5,777 nt of DNA from Methanomassiliicoccales archaeon PtaB.Bin134. GTDB lineage: Archaea; Thermoplasmatota; Thermoplasmata; Methanomassiliicoccales; UBA472. Made by a program: the position numbers and the translations under genes. Numbering within the stretch: the first letter of the stretch is position 1; each line of letters starts with the position of its first letter. Shown here one piece after another: positions 1 to 5,235 of the stretch. The DNA is taken from contig MVPZ01000220.1 of assembly GCA_002067045.1 (NCBI GenBank), positions 1-5,777 on the forward strand, given 5' to 3'. The notes under the pieces are model-generated. The model did not search any database, was not told the DNA's origin, and saw only the letters and a program-made list of their open reading frames with translations.

Positions 1-58
1 GAATCGGAGTCTCAGGCTCCCAAAGCCCGAAGGATGGACCAAGCTACCCCACGGCCCC
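1..58 (-). tRNA. tRNA-Pro (anticodon UGG), 3' part cut by the window edge
   Basis: Read on the minus strand from 58 downwards, the sequence folds as a tRNA. The acceptor 5' strand is GGGGCCG (58-52), followed by U8 and G9. The D-arm has A14, G18, G19 and A21 in register. The anticodon stem CGGGC/GCCTG encloses the seven-base loop TTTGGGA, which gives anticodon UGG, proline. A short variable region, the T-stem strand TCCGA and the first T-loop bases TTC follow, and the window then ends. The remaining T-arm and the acceptor 3' strand, expected to read CGGCCCC, lie outside. No intron is visible in the part present. UGG can read proline CCN codons by wobble. A TATA-like box lies upstream at a fitting distance. 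Confidence 0.93.
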
Positions 59-82
59 TCGGCGGCGGGATTGAACGTCCGG

Positions 83-92
83 TAATAAATAG
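83..92 (-). promoter_or_regulatory. TATA-like promoter element for the tRNA-Pro gene
   Basis: On the minus strand this reads CTATTTATTA, an AT-only run except for one base, in a GC-rich setting. Its centre is about 29-30 bases upstream of the mature tRNA 5' end at 58. Archaeal transcription starts roughly 25-27 bases after the TATA centre, so this implies a very short tRNA leader. The assignment rests on position and composition only. Confidence 0.5.
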
Positions 93-108
93 TTGCCTGA
101 ACTGGCAA
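93..108. repeat. Imperfect inverted repeat between two divergent TATA-like boxes
   Basis: The arms TTGCC (93-97) and GGCAA (104-108) are separated by six bases, and 12 of the 16 positions are symmetric. The repeat sits midway between the tRNA promoter box (83-92) and the transglutaminase-gene box (111-120). That is where a dimeric regulator could touch both promoters. Arms this short can arise by chance, so an operator role is inference. Confidence 0.25.
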
Positions 109-110
109 GG

Positions 111-120
111 AAATAAATAG
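111..120 (+). promoter_or_regulatory. TATA-like promoter element for the transglutaminase-like gene
   Basis: The run AAATAAATAG is preceded by purine-rich AAGG, which resembles a BRE-plus-TATA arrangement. Its centre is about 27 bases before the ATG at 143, so transcription would start at or next to the start codon. No Shine-Dalgarno sequence precedes the ATG (the bases just before it are ACCACCCTC), which agrees with a leaderless mRNA. Confidence 0.5.
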
Positions 121-142
121 GCGCTAATCGCAAACCACCCTC

Positions 143-1282
143 ATGACCAGGGCCTGGGGCGTGGTGGTGGCCGCGTTGCTGATCGCGGCGATATTGCTCG
201 TATCCCACCTGCTCATGGGGATGTTCATACCGGCAGCTGGCTTTGAGGAGGAAGATCTAAAAACGCCCTGGATCGAGGTCGTGGAACGCCAGGGGGAACC
301 GCCTGGACCGCTGGGGCTGCTGCTCTTTCCTGCGGACCTAAGGTCGGGGGTTCGTTACGTCCCCACAGTGTACGCGGATTACGGAGGGATCGTCGAACTG
401 CTGGTGGAAAATAAGGGCCACAACGACCTGTACGTCCCCCAGTACTCCGTGGGCTGGGAAGGCTCCAGCGTCACATACACCCTCAACTGCTCGAGGACGG
501 TGGCCTCGGGCGAGGCCCAGGAGTTGGGTGTGCTGCACTTCCCAGGACCGGGCGGTCCAGGTCCGGCCACCCTTAGGGTGACCATGGGTCTTTGGTCCTC
601 CTCGGCCAACGGCGAGAATTGGTGGGACAGGGGCGAGCTCCTCGTCACCAGCATAGATTTCGATGTGGTGCAGGAGGACGCGCTGCGGGAATGGGAGGTG
701 CAGACGAACCCCCTGAACTACTACAACAAGGTCAACAGGCTGGTGGACTTCGAGGTGGTCCAGGGGATGGCCCATCAGGTCCTCCAGGAGGCCCCGGGTA
801 ACTACAGCCTGCTCCAGGTGATCAAAGCCTACGAGTTGGTGCTCTCAGAGATAGAATACCTCACCGATGAGGACAACCATTGGCAATCCCCCGCCGAGAC
901 CCTGGAGCTGGGGACAGGCGACTGTGAGGACCACAGTCTGCTGCTGGCCTCGCTCATCACCGCCCTGGGGGGAAGCGCCCGGGTTAACGTGATCCCCGGT
1001 CACGCCTTCGCCTCCGTGTACCTGGGGAACGCATCGACGGCGGACCTGGCCGTGGAGGCCATCCAAGCCTACTACGGGAACGCTGTGCCGGTGCACTGGA
1101 CCGCTGACGGCTCCGGTCACTGGCTGGTCATCGACACCAACGGAGTGCCCTATGTGGGCGGATACCCGGCATCGGCTTTGCCCGCTGGAGGGGTCGGCGG
1201 GGTTAACTGGCACTTCGAAGATGGCGACTGGATACGGACCATGGATGTGACCGGGGAGACCGAGTTCTCACTCTTCTTCTAG
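143..1282 (+). CDS. Membrane-anchored transglutaminase-like cysteine protein
   Basis: A 379-residue protein. Residues about 5-31 form one hydrophobic segment after a basic N-terminus, which fits an uncleaved signal anchor or signal peptide with the rest outside the cell. Residues about 40-180 look beta-rich; the stretch VELLVENKG (84-92) resembles extracellular Ig-like/CARDB-type folds. The C-terminal part (about 205-345) is transglutaminase-like: GTGDCEDHS with candidate nucleophile Cys261, GHAFASVYLG with His287, and WLVIDTNG with Asp331, a Cys-His-Asp triad in the usual order. Three N-X-S sequons (Asn115, Asn220, Asn296) could be glycosylated. Family members include proteases, amidases and crosslinking enzymes, so the reaction and substrate are unknown. 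The ATG at 143 is chosen because it gives the full hydrophobic segment and sits at leaderless distance from the TATA-like box. It ends in TAG, overlapping the end of the convergent epimerase gene by four bases. Confidence 0.85.
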   Translation: MTRAWGVVVAALLIAAILLVSHLLMGMFIPAAGFEEEDLKTPWIEVVERQGEPPGPLGLLLFPADLRSGVRYVPTVYADYGGIVELLVENKGHNDLYVPQYSVGWEGSSVTYTLNCSRTVASGEAQELGVLHFPGPGGPGPATLRVTMGLWSSSANGENWWDRGELLVTSIDFDVVQEDALREWEVQTNPLNYYNKVNRLVDFEVVQGMAHQVLQEAPGNYSLLQVIKAYELVLSEIEYLTDEDNHWQSPAETLELGTGDCEDHSLLLASLITALGGSARVNVIPGHAFASVYLGNASTADLAVEAIQAYYGNAVPVHWTADGSGHWLVIDTNGVPYVGGYPASALPAGGVGGVNWHFEDGDWIRTMDVTGETEFSLFF

Positions 1283-2244
1283 GCCCGTCCGGCCAGTATC
1301 TCGCGCACGGCCATCCTTATGGACTGCTGGCTGTTCATGGTGGGCTCCCATCCGTAGGAGCGCAGGCGTTCCGAGGACAGCAGCATGGCCTTGACATCCC
1401 CGATCCAGCCCCGGCCTCCCTGCACCCCTCCTGTCCAATCGTACATCACTCCCTTGAGGTCCATGGAGGTGGTGACTATGTCCGCGATCTCCTTCACCGT
1501 CATCTTGTCGTTCGAGCCCAGGTTGAAGATCTCCACTTTGCTCCGGGCGTACTCCGCGCCCATGATGATGCCCCGCACGCAATCGGACACGTGCACGTAT
1601 GATTTCACGGTGCCCGGCTCCGCGCCCAGTATCTCCAGGCGCTTCGGGTCGGCTCGGAGTTTGGCCACGAAGTCGTGCAGGACGTTGTGGGTGCTTCGCG
1701 AGCCCACCACGTTGGCGAAGCGGAAGATGACCGCGTTCATGTCGAAGGAATGCGCGTAGGCGGATATCAGCGCCTCGCAGGCCAGCTTGGTGGCCCCGTA
1801 CACGGAGATGGGGACCAGGGGGCCGTAGTCCTCCGGGGTGGGGATGACCGTGGCCTCCCCGTACACCGTGGAGGTGGACGGGAAGGCGATGTCCTTGACC
1901 CCGGTCTCCTTCATGGCCTCCAGCACCCGGTAGGTGACCTCTATGTTCTGCCGGTAATGGGACAGGGTGTCATGGGCTCCGGACCTCACGTCCGGGTTGG
2001 CGGCGATGTGCATCACCGAACCCGCGCCCTTGAACAGGGGCCGTAGGTCGTCCCTGAGCAGGTCGGCCTGGACGAAGCTGAACTCCTTGTAGCCCTCTGC
2101 GTCCTCAAGGAACTGCCTCTTTCCTGCGCTCAGATTGTCCACTCCTACCACCTGGTTGCCCATGGCCAAAAGCGCGTCCGTGAGGTGGCTGCCGATGAAA
2201 CCCGCGCATCCGGTGACCACTATCCTGCTTCCCCTTACCTTCAT
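1279..2244 (-). CDS. NAD-dependent UDP-sugar epimerase/dehydratase (GalE-like extended SDR)
   Basis: A 321-residue extended short-chain dehydrogenase. The N-terminal Rossmann fold shows TGCAGFIGSH (glycines 12, 15 and 18), an acidic Asp36 in VGVDNLS suited to the NAD ribose, and HIAANPDVR near residue 79. The catalytic set is Ser/Thr 123-125 in PSTSTVYGE and Tyr149-x3-Lys153 in YGATK. RFANVVG (175-181) opens the substrate domain. The closest match by eye is archaeal UDP-glucose 4-epimerase-like proteins, which interconvert UDP-hexoses for surface polysaccharide or N-glycan synthesis. A sugar dehydratase or another UDP-sugar epimerase cannot be excluded, so no symbol is given. The ATG overlaps the rdgB stop as ATGA (2244-2241). 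GGAGG (2256-2252) lies 7 bases upstream, supporting translation from the shared mRNA. It is last in the operon and ends in TAG within a CTAG shared with the convergent gene. Confidence 0.9.
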   Translation of the reverse strand: MKVRGSRIVVTGCAGFIGSHLTDALLAMGNQVVGVDNLSAGKRQFLEDAEGYKEFSFVQADLLRDDLRPLFKGAGSVMHIAANPDVRSGAHDTLSHYRQNIEVTYRVLEAMKETGVKDIAFPSTSTVYGEATVIPTPEDYGPLVPISVYGATKLACEALISAYAHSFDMNAVIFRFANVVGSRSTHNVLHDFVAKLRADPKRLEILGAEPGTVKSYVHVSDCVRGIIMGAEYARSKVEIFNLGSNDKMTVKEIADIVTTSMDLKGVMYDWTGGVQGGRGWIGDVKAMLLSSERLRSYGWEPTMNSQQSIRMAVREILAGRA

Positions 2245-2807
2245 CTCCTTCCCTCCATCCTTCTCCTCATCTCCGGGACCAGCGCCTGCATGGCCCGCCC
2301 CCGGTGCGAATAGGCGTTCTTGGTCCCCATGTCCATCTGGGCGAAGGTGAGCTCCTGGCCATCGGGCACGAATATGGGGTCGTAGCCGAAGCCCTCCCTG
2401 CCCCTCTCCTCGTGGATGATCCTCCCGGGGGACGCCCCGGTGACCGTGAACTCTCCCAGCTCATCGGAGCAAACCCCTATGCAGCATTCGAAGCGGGCCT
2501 TCCGGTCCAGCCCGTCGATGAGCCGGAGCATGCCCTGGCAGCCCAGGGTGTGCATGACATACGCGGAGTACACCCCCGGGAACCCGTTCAGCGAGGGCAC
2601 GAACAGCCCGGAGTCATCCACCATGAAGTCCCGGTGCCCCCCCGCCCTCAATTGGCGCATGCAGGCCAGGACCACCTCCTCCAGGGTGTCGGCCTGTATC
2701 TCGTCGCAGTCGGCCTGCAGGTGCTCCACGGCGACGCCCAGCGGGGCCAGGCCCTGCCGGTACTCCTCCAGCTTGTGGCGGTTGGAGGTGACCAGCCTTA
2801 GCCTCAT
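2241..2807 (-). CDS. rdgB: XTP/dITP diphosphatase (RdgB/HAM1 family)
   Basis: A 188-residue protein of normal family length. It hydrolyses non-canonical purine triphosphates (dITP, ITP, XTP) to the monophosphate plus pyrophosphate, keeping deaminated bases out of nucleic acids. Family motifs appear in order: VTSNRHKLEE (6-15, with Ser8, Asn9 and Lys12), DEIQAD (35-40), DDSGLFV (64-70), NGFPGVYSA (74-82), GREGFGYDPIF (136-146) and SHRGRA (167-172). The frame stays open upstream to 3191, but the N-terminal motif begins five residues after the ATG at 2807, and GGAGGT (2817-2812) stands four bases before that ATG, so this start is firm. The start overlaps the bud32 stop as ATGA (2807-2804), and the stop overlaps the epimerase start as ATGA, so translation of all three is probably coupled. 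Confidence 0.95.
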   Translation of the reverse strand: MRLRLVTSNRHKLEEYRQGLAPLGVAVEHLQADCDEIQADTLEEVVLACMRQLRAGGHRDFMVDDSGLFVPSLNGFPGVYSAYVMHTLGCQGMLRLIDGLDRKARFECCIGVCSDELGEFTVTGASPGRIIHEERGREGFGYDPIFVPDGQELTFAQMDMGTKNAYSHRGRAMQALVPEMRRRMEGRR

Positions 2808-3418
2808 GCGTACCTCCCCCTCTCCTCGATGTCCTTGACCTTGGCCAGGACCTCCCGCCCCCCCTGGAACTCTCTGGCGTAAGTCTCGGCGATTATGTCG
2901 TAGGCGTACATCATGTCCGAGTGGGCGGACTGGAAGGCCTCCCTCAGCAGATGCAGGTCCACGCCCATCTCCTCCAGGCTGGCGGCCTTTACCCCTAGGG
3001 AGAGATCGATGAACCACACCCTGCCGTCCTGCAGTATCATGTTGGAGGTGGTGAGATCGCCGTGGGTCATCCCGTTGGCGTGCAGCCTGGCCACCATCCT
3101 CCCGATCTCCCGGCATATCCTGCTCACATCGGCCTCGTCCGCAGATGCCAACGCATCCTTGGCCCGGGGCCCCTCTATCTCCTGCATCCACAGCTCGGCG
3201 TTGACCAGGTCTATGTCGTAGATGATCGGGGTGGGGACCCCGCAGGACCTGGCCTCCTGAAGCAGGCGGGCTTCGACGCGCGTGCGGTGGGCACGCAGCG
3301 TCCGGTCGAGCTCGGGGTGCCGGTACGACTTGGGCACCCTGCTCTTAACCAGAACCTTCCTTCCCATGAACTCGCTGCGGCGGATCTCCGCCTCCGCCCC
3401 TCTCCTGATGACCTGCAC
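2804..3418 (-). CDS. bud32: KEOPS complex kinase/ATPase Bud32, stand-alone
   Basis: A 204-residue small atypical kinase (piD261/Bud32 family). In KEOPS it works with Kae1 in adding the threonylcarbamoyl group to A37 of ANN-decoding tRNAs (t6A); archaeal Bud32 acts mainly as an ATPase. Visible motifs: RGAEAEI (6-12) replacing the glycine loop, VLVKSR with ATP-lysine Lys25, the family block YRHPELDRTLR (32-42), Glu49 in RTRVEARLL, HGDLTTSNMIL (119-129) with catalytic Asp121 and Asn126, FIDLSLG (136-142) with metal-binding Asp138, and the basic C-tail ERGRYA (199-204). The usual DFG is DLS here. The start is GTG at 3418, 13 bases after the helicase stop. It has no Shine-Dalgarno site but has a TATA-like element 28 bases upstream. 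No Kae1 domain is fused or adjacent. It overlaps rdgB by four bases. Confidence 0.93.
   Translation of the reverse strand: MQVIRRGAEAEIRRSEFMGRKVLVKSRVPKSYRHPELDRTLRAHRTRVEARLLQEARSCGVPTPIIYDIDLVNAELWMQEIEGPRAKDALASADEADVSRICREIGRMVARLHANGMTHGDLTTSNMILQDGRVWFIDLSLGVKAASLEEMGVDLHLLREAFQSAHSDMMYAYDIIAETYAREFQGGREVLAKVKDIEERGRYA
2812..2817 (-). promoter_or_regulatory. Shine-Dalgarno site that fixes the rdgB start
   Basis: GGAGGT on the minus strand lies four bases before the ATG at 2807 and inside the last codons of bud32. It decides against the much longer open frame that extends upstream to 3191, where no RdgB motifs occur. Confidence 0.75.
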
Positions 3419-3431
3419 GGTCTGAGTAAAG

Positions 3432-5117
3432 TCACTGCCCGGTTATTATCCTTTCACCGTCCGGGAACGAACGCCAGGCGATGCCGGATCCCTGGCCGAA
3501 GAAGGCCTGCAGCAACTCCACGGGGTCGCCCCCGGCCAGGCGCAGGTCCGGGGGCATCATGTTCATCACCCTGCGTTCCAGGTACCGCGGGTCCATGAGC
3601 ACTATGGCCGCGCGGTCCTCCTCGCGGCGTATGGCCCGGCCGCAGGCCTGCAGGACCTTGCACAGGGCCTCGTACAGGTCCAGGTTGGAACTCCCTCCGA
3701 TGCGCGACGATGCCCTCCTGACCATCTCCCTCCTCTCCAGGCTGGGCGGGGGCAGGGGAAGCCCGGCCACCATCACCGCGGACACGCAGCCCGCGGGGAA
3801 GTCCACCCCCTCGGCGAAGGAGCCGTGAATGTTGCAGAGCATAAGGACCTCCCCGCGGGAGAGAAGGCGCTGGGCCATGCCGTCCTTCTCGCACTTGCCC
3901 ATTCCCGGCCTTTCGGCCAACAGGTCCTTGCGCTGACCGCTTCGACGCAGGGCCCGGCGGACCGATGACAGGTACGAATACGAGGGCAGGAAGGCCATCA
4001 CGTTGCCGGGCACGGCCTCGCTCAGCTCCGCCAGGCGGAAGGCCATGTCCTCCACGCTCTCCCGGGACCTCTCCCGGTACCGAGTTCCCACGTCGGGAAT
4101 GGCCAGGGCAAGCCTTCTTTGCGGGTCGAATGGCGAGGGGTAGGAACGGCACAGGCAGCCCTCCAATCCCAGGCGCGAGGCGAAGACCTCGGTGGGATGC
4201 AGGGTGCCGCTCATGAATATGGCCCCGGCGCACCGCTCCATCACGTTCCTGACCACCAGCTCCGGTTCCATGAACCGTATGGCGATGCGCCCCTCCTCCG
4301 GATAGGCCACCCGCATGGCGGAGTCCCCGAGACGGAACCACTCCTGGACCTGGGGGTCCCCGGAATCCTCGGGGTCGGGGAGCCCGCGGGCCTCCACACG
4401 GGAGCGCAGCTCTCCCAGAGGGATGGTCCTATGGCCCCTGGAGAGCAGATCCCTCCATACCGCGTCCATATCGCCACCGTCGGGCACTATCTCCCTGCTG
4501 AACATGTCCATGATCCGCGCCGGCAGGTTGTGGGCCTCGTCCACCACCAAACGCTGGGGACGGGACGAGCTCTGGAAGCGAAGCACGTCGGGGAGGTCCC
4601 CGAACACCCTGGATACGTCGCCGATCACCAGGTCCGCGGCTCCCAGGGCCATCCTGGCCGTGAGGTACGGGCAGGCCCCCTTCCTCAGGCACAAGGATAT
4701 GAGGTCCTGGGCGTGCAGCGGTCTCACAAGCACCTCCCTGGCACACTGGACGATCCTTCCGTCTGCCTCCAGATGGCAGCGCCCTCCCTCCAGGCATGGA
4801 GGGCTGGATCCATGGGGGCACATGCTCTCCCTGGACAGGAGGTCCACCATCCGGACCCTGGCGGGGATGGACCTGACCGTCTCCACCACCGCCCGGTGCT
4901 GGGATTGCCTGGGGGTCAGGAACACCGTCCGCCCGTCCTCGGCAAGGGACGCCTCTAGGGAAGCGGCCAGGGCCACCGCGGTCTTCCCCAGGCCGGTGGG
5001 CGCGTGCGCCACCAGGGTCCTTCCGGAAGCGGTGCACTCCCTGGCGTCCCTGAGGAACTCCCTCTGCCCCGGCCGGGGGGCCGGGAACGGGAACAGGTCT
5101 AGGTGCGGTGCGCGCAT
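3432..5117 (-). CDS. XPD/Rad3-family ATP-dependent DNA helicase with an iron-sulfur domain
   Basis: A superfamily 2 helicase of 561 residues from the ATG at 5117, or 569 from a TTG at 5141. Numbering here is from the TTG. Walker A is APTGLGKT (47-54), motif II is DEAH (201-204), SGTL is at 311-314, GSFAEGVDFP at 440-449, and motif VI is QACGRAIR (498-505). Between Walker A and DEAH, Cys108 (MCPH), Cys122 (RCHLE), Cys133 (QCARE) and Cys157 (ACPYLTAR) line up with the four 4Fe-4S ligands of XPD; Cys116 and Cys151 are extra. XPD-type enzymes unwind DNA 5' to 3' and act in repair. A DinG-like role is possible. The ATG is preferred because the helicase N-terminal motif starts soon after it. The TTG has a weak AAGGGG upstream and cannot be ruled out. 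It is first in the operon, 13 bases before bud32. Confidence 0.92.
   Translation of the reverse strand: MRAPHLDLFPFPAPRPGQREFLRDARECTASGRTLVAHAPTGLGKTAVALAASLEASLAEDGRTVFLTPRQSQHRAVVETVRSIPARVRMVDLLSRESMCPHGSSPPCLEGGRCHLEADGRIVQCAREVLVRPLHAQDLISLCLRKGACPYLTARMALGAADLVIGDVSRVFGDLPDVLRFQSSSRPQRLVVDEAHNLPARIMDMFSREIVPDGGDMDAVWRDLLSRGHRTIPLGELRSRVEARGLPDPEDSGDPQVQEWFRLGDSAMRVAYPEEGRIAIRFMEPELVVRNVMERCAGAIFMSGTLHPTEVFASRLGLEGCLCRSYPSPFDPQRRLALAIPDVGTRYRERSRESVEDMAFRLAELSEAVPGNVMAFLPSYSYLSSVRRALRRSGQRKDLLAERPGMGKCEKDGMAQRLLSRGEVLMLCNIHGSFAEGVDFPAGCVSAVMVAGLPLPPPSLERREMVRRASSRIGGSSNLDLYEALCKVLQACGRAIRREEDRAAIVLMDPRYLERRVMNMMPPDLRLAGGDPVELLQAFFGQGSGIAWRSFPDGERIITGQ
3443..3456 (-). promoter_or_regulatory. 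Possible internal promoter for bud32-rdgB-epimerase
   Basis: On the minus strand this reads TGAAAGGATAATAA: a purine-rich BRE-like part followed by ATAATAA (3449-3443). It lies in the last codons of the helicase gene. The TATA centre is about 28 bases before the GTG of bud32, which has no Shine-Dalgarno site, so a leaderless or near-leaderless transcript would result. The element forces two adjacent ATA isoleucine codons in a gene that otherwise favours GC-ending codons. It is a prediction from spacing and composition. Confidence 0.4.
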
Positions 5118-5121
5118 GATC

Positions 5122-5135
5122 TGCCATCGATGGCA
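5122..5135. repeat. Perfect 14-base palindrome at the helicase gene start
   Basis: TGCCATCGATGGCA is identical to its reverse complement. It lies four bases upstream of the ATG at 5117 and just inside the coding region if the TTG at 5141 is used. It could be an operator for a dimeric repressor or form a small hairpin near the start codon. A 14-base palindrome is expected by chance roughly once in several kilobases, so its placement, not its length, is the reason to list it. Confidence 0.3.
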
Positions 5136-5183
5136 CTGCAAAAGCCCCTTTCCAATACGGTCAGTCTACGCCCTCGAGGACGG

Positions 5184-5203
5184 CCAAATAATTGAATATA
5201 TCA
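5184..5203 (-). promoter_or_regulatory. AT-rich promoter region for the helicase-bud32-rdgB-epimerase operon
   Basis: On the minus strand the island contains TGATATATT and, just downstream, AATTATTT, both acceptable archaeal TATA-like boxes. Starts about 26 bases downstream would fall near 5163-5173, leaving a leader of some 20-55 bases depending on the start codon used. It is the only AT-rich block in the 5142-5235 intergenic region and must serve both divergent genes. Confidence 0.4.
5186..5203 (+). promoter_or_regulatory. AT-rich promoter region for the AIM24-family gene
   Basis: The plus strand carries AAATAATT (5186-5193) and AATATATC (5195-5202). A start about 26 bases beyond the first would fall near 5215, which keeps the ribosome binding site at 5223-5229 inside the mRNA. 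The second would start within or just before that site. The same block faces the helicase operon on the other strand. Confidence 0.4.
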
Positions 5204-5222
5204 CTAAGGACCTAACCCCACC

Positions 5223-5229
5223 AAGGTGG
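5223..5229 (+). promoter_or_regulatory. Ribosome binding site of the AIM24-family gene
   Basis: AAGGTGG ends six bases before the ATG at 5236 and can pair with the 3' end of 16S rRNA through AGGTG. It supports this ATG over the internal methionines. It contrasts with the transglutaminase-like gene and bud32, which show no such site. Confidence 0.55.
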
Positions 5230-5235
5230 ATAGAC

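Noticed and set aside
1..58. tRNA gene as an integration site for a mobile element
   Set aside because: No integrase, repeated tRNA 3' end or phage-like gene is visible, and the tRNA 3' end that would carry an attachment site lies outside the window.
1385..1759. Plus-strand open frame downstream of, and in frame with, the transglutaminase-like gene
   Set aside because: It is antisense to the epimerase and separated by two TAG codons. Without evidence of amber decoding it is best read as a shadow.
2808..3191. N-terminal extension of the RdgB frame giving a 316-residue protein
   Set aside because: The extension overlaps bud32 in another frame, shows no motifs and has shadow-like composition. 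The RdgB N-terminal motif and the GGAGGT site place the start at 2807.
3062..3598. Plus-strand open frame of 178 codons across bud32 and the helicase end
   Set aside because: It is antisense to two well-supported genes, has no ribosome binding site and shows no protein-family signal.
3454..4341. Second minus-strand frame of 295 codons within the helicase gene
   Set aside because: It is an out-of-frame reading of the helicase with Gly/Arg/Pro-rich composition and no motifs. The helicase frame holds Walker A, DEAH and motif VI without interruption.
4119..4958. Plus-strand open frame of 279 codons inside the helicase gene
   Set aside because: It is antisense to a helicase with all expected motifs. 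Its composition (rich in Gly, Pro, His and Arg) is typical of a GC-rich shadow, and it has no recognisable domain.
5218..5229. Short inverted repeat CCACC-AA-GGTGG before the AIM24-family gene
   Set aside because: A two-base loop is too tight for a stable hairpin, and the right arm is explained by the ribosome binding site.
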